Part shown: positions 35,227-44,790 of the stretch, piece by piece | Position numbering within the stretch: position 1 is the stretch's first letter | Layout of the letters: every line of letters starts with the position of its first letter | Origin: an uncultured Poribacteria bacterium | GTDB lineage: Bacteria; Poribacteria; WGA-4E; WGA-3G | Reading direction: 5' to 3' | DNA length: 64,000 bases | NCBI GenBank assembly: GCA_951813545.1 | Contig: OX638352.1 | Coordinates: forward strand, 5,427,966-5,491,965 | Notes under the pieces: generated by a model | What the model was told of the DNA's origin: nothing | Database searches by the model: none | Seen by the model: only the letters and a program-made list of their open reading frames with translations | Position numbers and translations under genes: made by a program

Positions 35227-35743
35227 TGAACGCACCGTTTACACGTTTTACATCCTTCTAACGACCCTGTTTGTCTACAGCGGTTTAGTAGGGTGTGAGA
35301 AATCGAATCGTAGGGGTTGGGTTACCCAACCCCTACACTCGCCAGGCCAACTCGGTCTGGCAGTCGTAGACGCACTTAACCAAAAAGATATTGCACAGTT
35401 GGACCGCCTGCGTGTGCAACGCGAGGAGTATCTTGATTGGATTTGGCCCGCGTTCCCTGCAAGCCGACCACCGAATAACTTCCCGGGTGATTTTGCCTGG
35501 TCAAATCTGAATAAGAGATGCAACATAGGTATGAAAAAGTGGATTGCTCACTTCGGAGGGCACAATCTGAAGTTTGTTGACATCCACTTCGATCAACTGC
35601 CGGAGACTTATGAAGGGTTCCAACTTTTACGTGGAACCGTTTTGACGTTACAGAACGTCGCCAAAGAAAAACGGGAATTGAAGATTCTCGGCTCAGTAGT
35701 TGTTAAGAACAATCAATACAAGTTGCTGAGTTATGAAGATTAA
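35213..35743 (+). CDS. Small lipoprotein of unknown function
   Basis: 176 aa. Starts at GTG inside the 3' end of the preceding gene. TFYILLTTLFVYSGLVGC is a signal with a good lipobox (LVGC). The next residues RRGWVTQPLHS are encoded by a palindromic repeat inserted in frame. The rest (LGLAVVDALNQKDIAQLDRL, FVDIHFDQLPETYEGFQLL) resembles small periplasmic lipoproteins with an NTF2-like or DUF4878-like look, but I do not recognise the family with confidence. Probably co-transcribed with the receptor. Confidence 0.7.
   Translation: MHRGNERTVYTFYILLTTLFVYSGLVGCEKSNRRGWVTQPLHSPGQLGLAVVDALNQKDIAQLDRLRVQREEYLDWIWPAFPASRPPNNFPGDFAWSNLNKRCNIGMKKWIAHFGGHNLKFVDIHFDQLPETYEGFQLLRGTVLTLQNVAKEKRELKILGSVVVKNNQYKLLSYED
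35310..35336. repeat. Perfect 27-bp palindrome inside a coding region
   Basis: GTAGGGGTTGGGT, one T, then the exact mirror. It lies just after the lipobox of the small lipoprotein and keeps the frame (nine codons). A degenerate relative lies at 7673-7698. Confidence 0.9.
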
Positions 35744-35968
35744 ATGGTTATCAGTTATCGGTTGTCAGGTGTCGGTTAAGAGGGGTTTGTAACAATCTTT
35801 CCCAACTTGGAATACGTCAGGTAGCGGTAGATTGTTAGAGATAGGTTCTTACTCGTTAACCGATAATTAACAATTTTTTATAGGGCTTGAGGAAGACTGA
35901 ATTGATGCGTTATGCTCTTGCCAATCGTGGCAGAGGCAAACAGATTAAGGAAACAGGAGAAGAAAAAT
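35744..35968. repeat. CAGTTATC-type repeat between lipoprotein and TonB genes
   Basis: GGTTATCAGTTATCGGTTGT at the left and GTTAACCGATAATTAAC at the right are loosely mirrored. Frames upstream of 35,969 have no homology in composition to a TonB protein, so they are not part of the next gene. Confidence 0.6.
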
Positions 35969-36844
35969 ATGATGACGATTGCCGATGTTCAGCGGCAGAA
36001 CCGAGAAACCGCCCAAAAACGGAAAAAGAAAGCGATCCGGATCGCATGGACTTTTGCAATAGGACTGCATGTCATCGGGATTATTGCTGGTGCTATCTAC
36101 TTTATCCACAAAACAGTGCTGGAGATGAACAATGATAAAGTAGAGAGTGTCGTTTTGGAAGCCTCGAAACCGCAGCCGAAACGCCGAACACCACCTCGTA
36201 CAACACGACAACCGCAACAACCGAAGTTTTCTAAGGTTCGGGCACCCAAAGGACAGCCCGTCACGACGAGTGCTAAAATTCCAATGGGTAACGCACGTTT
36301 TACGCTACCGACAAGCGATGTTTCCACACGTCCTGTGATAGCACCGAGCACAGCGGGAATCGGCAGAAATCTGTTCAAAGCAACTCGACAACAGGCAAAC
36401 ATTGTTACAACACTGCCAAAATTCGAGGTGCCGAAGTTTGAAACCACAAGTATGGTCGCAAGAATGGATATGGGAACAAACCTCGCACAAACAGAATTCA
36501 ATGACCGGGGCAATCTGGAGCTCGCCTCAGTCAACTTAGGCGATGCGAAACAGTCGTTCAACGAATTCTTAAAAGCGGTGCGAGATAGAATAAAACAGGT
36601 TCAACGTTTCCCACCACGCGTCCGCAATCTGGACGATGGTACCACTACAACGGTTCGGTTTACACTCTTCAAAGATGGAACCATCCGGAACCCAGAAGTT
36701 ACGGATTCTTCTGGCTCAAATGCATTGGATAGTGCCGCGCTCGCCGCTGTCCAAAACGCTGTGCCTTACCCGCCTTTCCCCGAAGGACAAAACGGAAACA
36801 GCCTGCGATTGGAGCTCCCAATTATTTTCGAGTTGGCGAATTAA
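35969..36844 (+). CDS. TonB family energy-transducing protein
   Basis: 291 aa. Short basic N-terminus, one membrane span (about residues 25-48), a Pro/Arg/Gln-rich periplasmic linker (KPQPKRRTPPRTTRQPQQPK) and a C-terminal TonB domain: FNEFLKAVRDRIKQVQRFPP, TTTVRFTLFKDGTIRNPEVT, NALDSAALAAVQNAVPYPPF. It couples the inner membrane proton gradient to the receptor encoded upstream. ATG 35969 with GGAG 11 bases before it is preferred over 35912. Followed by a strong terminator. Confidence 0.9.
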   Translation: MMTIADVQRQNRETAQKRKKKAIRIAWTFAIGLHVIGIIAGAIYFIHKTVLEMNNDKVESVVLEASKPQPKRRTPPRTTRQPQQPKFSKVRAPKGQPVTTSAKIPMGNARFTLPTSDVSTRPVIAPSTAGIGRNLFKATRQQANIVTTLPKFEVPKFETTSMVARMDMGTNLAQTEFNDRGNLELASVNLGDAKQSFNEFLKAVRDRIKQVQRFPPRVRNLDDGTTTTVRFTLFKDGTIRNPEVTDSSGSNALDSAALAAVQNAVPYPPFPEGQNGNSLRLELPIIFELAN

Positions 36845-36864
36845 CAACAGCACTTAATCTAAGG

Positions 36865-36899
36865 AAAGGGCGACTTTGAGGTCGTCCTTTTTTTTTATT
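36865..36899 (+). terminator. Rho-independent terminator after the TonB gene
   Basis: AAAGGGCGAC, a six-base loop, GTCGTCCTTT, forming a 10-bp stem with one G-U pair, then a run of T. It ends the receptor-lipoprotein-TonB group. Confidence 0.9.
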
Positions 36900-36943
36900 A
36901 GAACCTTCTTACTTAGGATTTACACATCAGATGACCGCTTGCT

Positions 36944-38251
36944 TCAGAACGCAAGTTTATCGGCTTTTGCCTTTTCCTCATCCACAAATCCCAAAAGAAT
37001 GAGTCCCACAATAAAGAAAATCATTAATGAAATGATAGCAAGACGTGCACTGCCTGTAATCTGTTTGATAAAACCAAACGTCACCGGTCCCCAAATCGAC
37101 GAAAACTTACTAAAGACGGAATAAAATCCGTAAAACTCTGCGCTTGCACCTTCTGGAATCATCGCGCCATAGAAGGAACGACTCAACGCCTGTGTCCCAC
37201 CAAGGACAATACCAACAATCATTCCTAAAATAAAGAATTCTGTTGCGGTGTGAATGAAATACCCATAGGTAACAACCCCACTCCATAAGACTAAGGCAAA
37301 CATCACAGAACGTCTCGCACCAATGCGATTTGCAAGCCGACTGAAGATCAACGCTCCCCCGATTGCGACGACCTGGACAAGTAGGAGCGTCACCATGAGT
37401 GCCGTCGTTGAAAGTTTTAATTCTTCGGTGCCGTAAATCGTCGCCATACTGGTGACGGTGTGGATACCGTCATTGTAAATCATATAAGCGACGAGGAAGA
37501 GGGTGAGGTGTTTAAAACGTCCGACCCTTTTAGCGGTCGCGAGGGTCTGACTGATACCGAGAGAGATATACGCCAAGCCTTTCGGTCGGTTGCGGTACTT
37601 GTCTGGAAGTTCGTGCGGTGTTCTTTCCTCTTTCAGGTATTTCATAGTGAACAGGGTCCAACCTGCCCACCAGATCCCAGTCATCGCCATCCCGACGCGT
37701 GCTGCCATCGCTTGGTTCTCCGGGGTCTTTTGCATAGCAACGAGTCCAAGAGCAATCGCAAATTGGATTGATCCACCGATATATCCGAACGCATATCCCT
37801 TGGCAGAAACGGAATCTATTTTATCCTCAGAGGCGATCTGTGGTAAAAACGCATCGTAGAAGACATTGCCCCCAACAAAGCAGATTTGGGTACCCATAAA
37901 AAGCACGATCGTCAATCCTACATCGCCAGACCCGCAAAAATAGAGCATCGTTGCGAAGAGGCTTCCCATATACGCAAAGCCTGTGAGGAACCGCTTTTTC
38001 GCTGAAGAGAAATCGGCAATCGCGCCAAGCACGGGTGCGAAGAGGAAGACGAGGAACGCTGCGCCCCCTAACATAAATCCCCACAATGCTGTCGCACTCA
38101 TATTCGTGCCAAGGATGTCCACACCGGCTTCACCTACAACGGCTTGTGCGAAATAATTCGGTAGCAACGCGACTGCAGCGGTGGTGATATAGGCTGAATT
38201 TGCCCAGTCATACATGCACCAACCGAAGATTGTCCTCTTATCATTTTTCAT
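36944..38251 (-). CDS. MFS transporter, UMF1 (Atg22-like) family
   Basis: 435 aa from ATG 38251, about twelve spans. RTIFGWCMYDWANSAYITTA at the start is the hallmark of the UMF1/Atg22-type family, followed by FAPVLGAIADFSSAKKRFLTG (MFS motif A position) and IVGIVLGGTQALSRSFYGAM. Members export amino acids or other small molecules; the substrate is unknown. GGAGAACT precedes the ATG. The frame extends 72 bases upstream without homology. Convergent with the TonB gene. Confidence 0.88.
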   Translation of the reverse strand: MKNDKRTIFGWCMYDWANSAYITTAAVALLPNYFAQAVVGEAGVDILGTNMSATALWGFMLGGAAFLVFLFAPVLGAIADFSSAKKRFLTGFAYMGSLFATMLYFCGSGDVGLTIVLFMGTQICFVGGNVFYDAFLPQIASEDKIDSVSAKGYAFGYIGGSIQFAIALGLVAMQKTPENQAMAARVGMAMTGIWWAGWTLFTMKYLKEERTPHELPDKYRNRPKGLAYISLGISQTLATAKRVGRFKHLTLFLVAYMIYNDGIHTVTSMATIYGTEELKLSTTALMVTLLLVQVVAIGGALIFSRLANRIGARRSVMFALVLWSGVVTYGYFIHTATEFFILGMIVGIVLGGTQALSRSFYGAMIPEGASAEFYGFYSVFSKFSSIWGPVTFGFIKQITGSARLAIISLMIFFIVGLILLGFVDEEKAKADKLAF

Positions 38252-38697
38252 AGTTCTCCTGTCTGCAAAGTGCTCAGGATGGGATTTTCTCCGTATTCTC
38301 CCACACTTTGGTAAGAAAATCAATAAGATTCTAAGCGTATGTCAGAGGCATCCGATTTTTTCTCTGTAGCTCCAGAGGGGCGGTATGTTTATAGGAAAAT
38401 GTTGCCTCCATACGCTTAGCCCTGTAAGGGCGGCATGTAATGCGTGGTGGTATTCATTGTCTGAATCAGGATTTATAGGATTCAAGGATTATCAGGATTA
38501 GAGCGGTCAGCGATCGACAGGTATTGTGAGCACAAGTTCGCTTCTACAAAGAAGGCGAGGTTAGAAACCTCGCCAGCGGGGTCAGCGATTTAGTAATACC
38601 GTGCGGTTAGGAGGAAACCGCACCTACCATTTTAGAGTGAATTGGGAGCAGTGAGAACGTGAGGATTCCACGGTCCCACTGCCCTACCTCGTCGAGA
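38252..38697. repeat. Intergenic region with several palindromes
   Basis: No gene. GGCGAGGTT-AGA-AACCTCGCC at 38,553-38,573 and GTGCGGTT-loop-AACCGCAC at 38,601-38,623 stand 30 bases apart. Two GGGCGGYATGT boxes (about 38,379 and 38,430) also occur. Confidence 0.75.
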
Positions 38698-40887
38698 TCA
38701 GTCAAGATCGAAGCGATCAAGATTCATGACCTTGTTCCACGCAGCCACGAAGTCACGCACAAATGCTTGTTGTGCGTCATCACACGCGTAGACTTCCGCA
38801 ATGGCTCGAAGCTGGGAGTTTGAGCCGAATACGAGATCGACACGGGTGCCGGTCCACTTGAGATCGCCTGTCAAGCGATGGCGTCCCTCGAACACCCCCT
38901 CGGTTGTAGAGGATGCCAGCCACTCGATGTTCATGTTAAGTAGGTTCACGAAGAAATCAGTCGTCAACGTTTCGGGACGGTCGGTGAAAACACCGAGTTC
39001 GGACTGACTAACGTTTGCATTCAGGGCGCGCAAGCCTCCGACGAGAACCGTCATCTCAGGCGCGGTTAGCGTCAGCATGTGGGCACGATCCACCAGCAAC
39101 TCTTCGGCTGTTCTCTCGTGTCCCTTTGCGAGATAGTTGCGAAATCCGTCAGCGGTCGGTTCAAGCACAGCAAATGATTCGACATCGGTTTGCTCCTGCA
39201 CCGCGTCCGTGCGTCCCGGAGCGAAGGGAACCTGTACGTCGATACCGGCACTCTTCGCAGCTGCCTCGACCGCTGCACACCCCGCGAGAACAATCAGGTC
39301 AGCAAGCGAGACCCTCTTCCCGTCGGACTGCGATCCGTTAAATTCCTTTTGAATCCCCTCAAGTGTCTGAAGTACCTTCTCCAGTTCGGGCGGATTGTTG
39401 ACTTCCCAATCCTTCTGCGGTGCGAGGCGAATGCGTGCCCCGTTAGCACCACCGCGCTTGTCAGTACCGCGGAATGTTGCCGCAGATGCCCAAGCGGTCG
39501 AAACCAGTTGGGAAATGGACAGTCCTGATTCAAGACACTTGCTCTTGAGGGCAGCAATGTCTTGCTCCCCAATCAATTCATGATCGACACCGGGGACAGG
39601 GTCTTGCCACAATTGCGGTTCCGCAGGAACCCAAGGACCGAGACACCGTGTGCGAGGTCCCATATCGCGGTGGGTCAGTTTGTACCACGCCTTAGCAAAT
39701 GCGTCTGCGAACTCATCCAGATTCTCGTAGAAACGTCTGGAAATCTTTTCATAGATTGGATCCGCCTTCAGAGACAGATCAGTTGTGAGCATCATAGGGG
39801 CGTGCTTCTTCAAAGGGTCGTGAGCGTCCGGCACGGTGCCCTGTGCAGATTCATCTTTGGGAGTCCACTGCCACGCACCACCGGGACCTTTTATCAGTTC
39901 CCACTCGTAGTTGAACAGGTTTTCAAAGAAACTATTGTCCCACTTGATCGGTGTAGCGGTCCAGGCACCCTCCAACCCACTGGTGATCGTGTCGCTGCCC
40001 TTGCCGCTACCGTAGGTGTTCTTCCAGCCAAGTCCTTGCTCCTCAAGCGAGGCTCCTTCGGGTTCGGGTCCAACGTACTCGTCCGCATCAGCAGCACCGT
40101 GGGTTTTGCCGAATGTATGTCCACCAGCGATGAGCGCAACCGTTTCCTCATCGTTCATTGCCATGCGACGGAACGTCTCTTTAATGTCTATAGCTGCAGT
40201 GACCGGATCCGGGTTACCGTTAGGTCCCTGTGGATTCACATAGATTAATCCCATCTGAACGGCACCGAGAGGATTCTCCAATTCCCTGTCGCCGGTGTAA
40301 CGCTCGTCCCCGAGCCACGTGGTCTCGGATCCCCAATAGATGTCTTCCTCAGGTTCCCAGACATCCTCTCGTCCGCCAGCGAACCCGAGGGTCTTGAGAC
40401 CCATCGACTCAAGGGCGCAGTTTCCAGCGAAGATTATCAGATCCGCCATCGAGAGTTTCCGACCATACTTCTGCTTGACGGGCCAGAGCAACCGGACCGC
40501 CTTATCAAGGCTGGCGTTGTCGGGCCAACTATTGAGGGGTGCAAAGCGGAGCGTGCCAGAGGCACCACCACCGCGTCCGTCACCGATGCGGTACGTGCCT
40601 GCACTGTGCCACGCCATCCGAATGAAGAGAGGTCCATAATGACCGTAGTCGGCGGGCCACCATTCCTGCGACGTTGTCATCACCTTATCAACGTCTCGTT
40701 TCAGTTCATCCAAGTCAAGTGTATTGAACGCCTCGGCGTAGTTGAAATCCGCCCCCATAGGATTGGATGAGGGTGGATTCTGGTGGAGCATCTTCAGGTT
40801 CAACTGATTCGGCCACCACTGTTGGTTCGCTATGGTGCCCTGTGCCTGAGCGTGGTGCATCACTGGGCATTTGCTTTCGTTGCTCAT
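38698..40887 (-). CDS. katG: Catalase-peroxidase KatG
   Basis: 729 aa, normal length, two peroxidase-like domains. Distal site R90, W93, H94 in FIRMAWHSAGTYR; the conserved Tyr of the Met-Tyr-Trp adduct in MGLIYVNPQGPNG; proximal haem His in ALIAGGHTFGKTHGA; HRDMGPRTRCLGPWVP in the linker. The second domain keeps SLADLIVLAGCAAVEAAAKSAG. It removes hydrogen peroxide. ATG 40887 has GGAGG 7 bases before it. Unusually, no OxyR or Fur-like regulator lies next to it. Long opposite-strand frames here are shadows. Confidence 0.97.
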   Translation of the reverse strand: MSNESKCPVMHHAQAQGTIANQQWWPNQLNLKMLHQNPPSSNPMGADFNYAEAFNTLDLDELKRDVDKVMTTSQEWWPADYGHYGPLFIRMAWHSAGTYRIGDGRGGGASGTLRFAPLNSWPDNASLDKAVRLLWPVKQKYGRKLSMADLIIFAGNCALESMGLKTLGFAGGREDVWEPEEDIYWGSETTWLGDERYTGDRELENPLGAVQMGLIYVNPQGPNGNPDPVTAAIDIKETFRRMAMNDEETVALIAGGHTFGKTHGAADADEYVGPEPEGASLEEQGLGWKNTYGSGKGSDTITSGLEGAWTATPIKWDNSFFENLFNYEWELIKGPGGAWQWTPKDESAQGTVPDAHDPLKKHAPMMLTTDLSLKADPIYEKISRRFYENLDEFADAFAKAWYKLTHRDMGPRTRCLGPWVPAEPQLWQDPVPGVDHELIGEQDIAALKSKCLESGLSISQLVSTAWASAATFRGTDKRGGANGARIRLAPQKDWEVNNPPELEKVLQTLEGIQKEFNGSQSDGKRVSLADLIVLAGCAAVEAAAKSAGIDVQVPFAPGRTDAVQEQTDVESFAVLEPTADGFRNYLAKGHERTAEELLVDRAHMLTLTAPEMTVLVGGLRALNANVSQSELGVFTDRPETLTTDFFVNLLNMNIEWLASSTTEGVFEGRHRLTGDLKWTGTRVDLVFGSNSQLRAIAEVYACDDAQQAFVRDFVAAWNKVMNLDRFDLD

Positions 40888-41226
40888 CAATTTCCTCCAA
40901 TTGTGTTCTACATTTTTCTAATCTATTCTTTGAAATATTCCTTAAGATTTGCATGGGTAGGCAGATACATAATTTTGCGATCACGCTTACTATGTTTGCC
41001 AATGTGATGCATTAATCATGCCATAATTTCTGACCAAAGTCAAATCTTTTTTCAACGTTTTGGTCCCTTCCAAAAGGTGGATTTTTCTTTCCCGATTCAA
41101 ATCGAAAGTTTCCAATTCGTAAAATTTGATGACAACAAGTTTGAGTGAGAGGTCAATTGAGGATAGCGGTCAGGAAAGCATTCCTACAAGTAGCATAGAT
41201 AAGAATGTGCAGAATTTCGATAAATG
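40888..41226. other. Divergent intergenic region between katG and the DUF5916 gene
   Basis: No gene is supported. An open frame from 41,126 joins the DUF5916 gene, but the promoter at 41,230 lies inside it, so it is not used. No OxyR/Fur box was recognised. Confidence 0.5.
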
Positions 41227-41235
41227 TGGTATAAT
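41227..41235 (+). promoter_or_regulatory. Extended -10 promoter for the DUF5916 gene
   Basis: TGG followed by TATAAT at 41230-41235, the same extended -10 as the promoter at 24,063. No good -35 is seen at 17 bases. Transcription would begin about 41,242, supporting the ATG at 41288 as start. AGGGAGG at 41257 is rather far (24 bases) from that ATG. Confidence 0.55.
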
Positions 41236-41287
41236 AGAGAAAAGTTTAAGACAATCAGGGAGGTTACGTTTTTTAGCTAAGTATACC

Positions 41288-43507
41288 ATGGATTATCTAT
41301 GTAGATGGCTATCAATTCTACTTCTCCTTTGCATCAGTGCTGGTGTGCATGCCGAAACTGAGGAACTTCAAGCAAAAGCGTACCGCACTTACGAGAGCGT
41401 TGAGATTGACGGGGAACTCACAGAGTCTGACTGGCAGAAAGCAACACCTATTCGTCAATTTACGCAATTTGAACCCGATGCTGGCGAACCGCTGACAGAA
41501 TCAACAGAGGTTCGGATCCTTTATGATGACAAACACATCTATTTCGGTTTTGTCTGCAGCGAACCTGACCGTTCCAAGATTATTGCGAATAAGATGAGGC
41601 GCGACGCGATGATGTGGGACCAAGACAACGTCTTTGTCCTACTGGATACCTATAACGATAGGCGGAGTGGCTTCTTCTTTCGGGTGAATCCGCTCGGCGC
41701 GAGGGAAGACGTTGCACTCATGGATAGCGGGGACAGTCGAAACGAGAACTGGAATGCGGTTTGGGACTCTCAATCGAAAATTAACGGCGATAATTGGACA
41801 ACGGAAATTGCGATCCCGTTCAGCCAATTGAGGTTTAAGAGTGAAGAAGCATTAACGTGGGGTTTGAATCTCGGACGCACTATCCAAAAGAATCAGGAAG
41901 AAGGCACATGGTCGCCGGTGCCAGCAGCCTATACGTTCTTGGCACGCTATCGGACAACGCACTTAGGAACCCTAACCGGTCTATCCGGGATCTCACAACG
42001 ACGGAATATTGAGTTCCTACCCTACCTACTCCCCGGTGTTGCCCGGACAGAAGAGGAAGGGACAGTGGGTGTGCTTGATTTCGGAGCGGACATGAAGGTG
42101 AGTGTCACCTCAAATCTAACCGCCGATCTCACCGTCAACACAGATTTCGCACAGGTTGAGGCGGACCAGGAGCAAGCAAATTTAACGCGGTTTAGCCTCT
42201 TTTTCCCAGAAAAACGTCAATTTTTTTTAGAAGGTGCCGGTTTATTCGATTTCGGCATCCCTCGTACGAGTTTCAACGCACCACCGCCCCTCCTACTTTT
42301 CTATAGCCGTCGCATCGGTATTGAAGAAGGACACGCTATCCCGATTCTGGGGGGTGGAAAGGTTACGGGTAAAGTTGGAGGTTTCGGCGTTGGGTTGCTG
42401 AACGTTCTCACGGATAAGTATGCAGCAGACGCTACGGAAAGTTTGGACGCGGTTGACGTTGACAGGACAAACTACTCTGTTTTGCGTATCAAGCGCGACC
42501 TTTTTACAGGGTCGAGCCTCGGTGTGATTGGAATTAATAAGCAAAGTCTCGACACACACAACAGCGCGACCGGCGTTGATTTCATCTATCGTCCCACAGG
42601 CGAGATGAATTTCCGAGGTCTCTGGGCACGCACCTTTGAACAGCGTGAACTCAGCAAGCAGGTCGGTCCGGGAAATAGCGATTTGCCAAGCGAAAACCCA
42701 AATGCGTTCTACTTCGGCGGAAACTGGCAGAGCGAAGTCGCGCGAGTGAACGCCTCCTATACGGACATCGGTGACGATTTCAATCCCGAAGTCGGTTATG
42801 TGTATCGCACCGGATCACGTTGGTTCCGGGGCGAAGTACGAGGAACACCTTATCTTCATTGGCACGGTCTTCGCCGGATGTGGATTGGACCGGAGATCGA
42901 TATCATCCTCAACTCAGATAATCAATTAGAGACGCGAACTTTTATCTGGAGCACGTGGCTTGAATTGGAAACCAACGGTTGGGGCGGCATCCGAATCTAC
43001 AGAAACTTTGAGAACCTCACTGAGGACTTTGAAATTCGAGAAGGGGTTATCATTCCGAAGGGCGAATACACTTACAATAACTATAGCCTCATGCTCAATG
43101 CTGAAGGCAAGGTCTTTAACGGACGTTTCGGGTTCAATGTTGGCGATTTCTACAACGGTATGCGACGCGGATTTGACCTTCGTCTCGACCTCCGCCTCAC
43201 TGGACGTTTTAGTTTGGAACCAAGATACGAGTTTAACCGAGTCACGCTACCACAAGGTGCGTTTGATACTAACGTCTTCGGTGGACGTGTCGGTTATTCC
43301 TTTTCCACGGATCTCTTTACCAAACTCTATGTACAATGGAACAGTGACCGGAACCTGATTACCACGAATTTCTTAGTCAATTATATCTATCAACCCGGTA
43401 GTGATTTCTATTTCGTTTTCAACCAGACATACGGAACGGACAGTCTGACATCGGGATTAGTTGATACAACCTTGGTCGGCAAAGTAACCTATTGGTGGAA
43501 CCCGTAA
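41288..43507 (+). CDS. DUF5916 outer-membrane protein with CBM9-like N-terminal domain
   Basis: 739 aa. Signal peptide MDYLCRWLSILLLLCISAG, then a CBM9-like domain (EIDGELTESDWQKATPIRQF, VRILYDDKHIYFGFVC, QDNVFVLLDTYNDRRSGFFF, TTEIAIPFSQLRF). The second half is a DUF5916-type barrel (FFPEKRQFFLEGAGLFDFG, then aromatic-rich strands ending LVGKVTYWWNP). Its role is unknown; carbohydrate or polymer handling at the outer membrane is inferred from the CBM9 fold. Confidence 0.87.
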   Translation: MDYLCRWLSILLLLCISAGVHAETEELQAKAYRTYESVEIDGELTESDWQKATPIRQFTQFEPDAGEPLTESTEVRILYDDKHIYFGFVCSEPDRSKIIANKMRRDAMMWDQDNVFVLLDTYNDRRSGFFFRVNPLGAREDVALMDSGDSRNENWNAVWDSQSKINGDNWTTEIAIPFSQLRFKSEEALTWGLNLGRTIQKNQEEGTWSPVPAAYTFLARYRTTHLGTLTGLSGISQRRNIEFLPYLLPGVARTEEEGTVGVLDFGADMKVSVTSNLTADLTVNTDFAQVEADQEQANLTRFSLFFPEKRQFFLEGAGLFDFGIPRTSFNAPPPLLLFYSRRIGIEEGHAIPILGGGKVTGKVGGFGVGLLNVLTDKYAADATESLDAVDVDRTNYSVLRIKRDLFTGSSLGVIGINKQSLDTHNSATGVDFIYRPTGEMNFRGLWARTFEQRELSKQVGPGNSDLPSENPNAFYFGGNWQSEVARVNASYTDIGDDFNPEVGYVYRTGSRWFRGEVRGTPYLHWHGLRRMWIGPEIDIILNSDNQLETRTFIWSTWLELETNGWGGIRIYRNFENLTEDFEIREGVIIPKGEYTYNNYSLMLNAEGKVFNGRFGFNVGDFYNGMRRGFDLRLDLRLTGRFSLEPRYEFNRVTLPQGAFDTNVFGGRVGYSFSTDLFTKLYVQWNSDRNLITTNFLVNYIYQPGSDFYFVFNQTYGTDSLTSGLVDTTLVGKVTYWWNP

Positions 43508-43671
43508 ACCCATCCGCAACGAACCGCAAGGGAAACTTAAAAAGGGTTTTCGAGTGGTCAACTTAAAATTAGCACCAAAATTGTAGTCTGAAACGAAGTG
43601 GAAGACGGCTCTACGGAAAGCGCGTCAAACCGCAAGCTCACCCTCAACGAACCGCAAGGAAAATTAAAAAA

Positions 43672-44790
43672 ATGAAGATTGTTGATGTAAAAACGTATCT
43701 CGTCGATGTGCCACCGCCACACTGGGGTGGAAGACGCTGGATTTTTGTCAAGCTGATAACCGATGACGGCATCGAAGGCGTAGGCGAATGTACCTATCAC
43801 ACGCAACTGAACCATGTCGTCGTTGAACTCATCAAAGATTGGGGTGAGCGTTTCTTGATCGGTGCGGATCCGTTTCGAATTGAAAGGATCTGGTCAACGC
43901 TCTATGAAGGTCCGTGCGTTCGGCACTCCGGTCCGCTGACAACTCCGGCAATGAGCGCGATTGAGATGGCATGTTGGGACATCGTCGGAAAGGCGTTGAA
44001 TCAACCGATTTACAATCTGTTGGGCGGCATGTTCCACGAGAAACTGCGTGCCTATTCCTATCTGTTGCAATGGCGACGTGGTGATTCTCCAGAAAAAACA
44101 GGAGAACTCGCGCTCTCTTACGTCGAAAAAGGGTTTACTGCTGTTAAGTTTGATCCTGTGGATGCTGGCACTGCTGATAGGTTAGAGACGCTTGATTACG
44201 CAGAAAGCGTCATCCGAGGGATTCGGGATGCGGTTGGCAATAGATGCGACATTCTAATTGGCACGCACGGACAATTCAATACGAACAGTGCGATCCGTTT
44301 CGCGAAACGCGTCGAGCCGTACGATCCGCTCTGGTTTGAAGAACCAATACCACCAGAAAATATCAAAGAGATGGCACGCGTTGCACAGTCAACGAGTATC
44401 CCCATTGCCACGGGAGAACGATTGTTGACAAAATACGAGTTCGCGGATCTGTTGGAACAACAGGCAGCATCTATTTTGCAGATGGATTTGACAATTACAG
44501 GTGGTATCCTTGAGGCAAAGAAGATTGCATCCATGGGTGAAGCACACTACGCGCAGATCGCGCCACATCTGTACGGCGGTCCAATTGGCGGTGCTGCTAA
44601 TATTCAGTTGGATGTCTGTAGTCCGAACTTCCTAATCCAAGAAGGCATCCATACGTGGGACGGCTTCCATGCTGACATTCTCAAGGAGCCGTTGCAGTGG
44701 GAAGATGGATACATCATTCCGTCAACGAAGCCGGGATTGGGTGTTGAATTGAATGACGAGGTTTTGGAGAAGCATTCGGTTGTGGTTTGA
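43672..44790 (+). CDS. Mandelate racemase / muconate lactonizing enzyme family protein (enolase superfamily)
   Basis: 372 aa. N-terminal cap KIVDVKTYLVDVPPPHWGGR, then the barrel: AIEMACWDIVGKALNQPIYN, GFTAVKFDP, DILIGTHGQFN and LWFEEPIPPEN (metal-ligand positions), PIATGERLLTKYEF, ILQMDLTITGG, and YAQIAPHLYGGPIG with the likely catalytic His. Close in layout to acid-sugar dehydratases such as galactonate dehydratase; substrate not certain. The ATG follows a perfect copy of the CGCAAGGAAAATT leader. Confidence 0.9.
   Translation: MKIVDVKTYLVDVPPPHWGGRRWIFVKLITDDGIEGVGECTYHTQLNHVVVELIKDWGERFLIGADPFRIERIWSTLYEGPCVRHSGPLTTPAMSAIEMACWDIVGKALNQPIYNLLGGMFHEKLRAYSYLLQWRRGDSPEKTGELALSYVEKGFTAVKFDPVDAGTADRLETLDYAESVIRGIRDAVGNRCDILIGTHGQFNTNSAIRFAKRVEPYDPLWFEEPIPPENIKEMARVAQSTSIPIATGERLLTKYEFADLLEQQAASILQMDLTITGGILEAKKIASMGEAHYAQIAPHLYGGPIGGAANIQLDVCSPNFLIQEGIHTWDGFHADILKEPLQWEDGYIIPSTKPGLGVELNDEVLEKHSVVV

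Noticed and set aside
34153..35235. 360-codon minus-strand frame opposite the beta-helix lipoprotein
   Set aside because: The plus strand has signal sequence, lipobox, ribosome site and operon context; the antisense frame is a shadow.
39562..40248. 228-codon plus-strand frame opposite katG
   Set aside because: katG is unmistakable on the minus strand.
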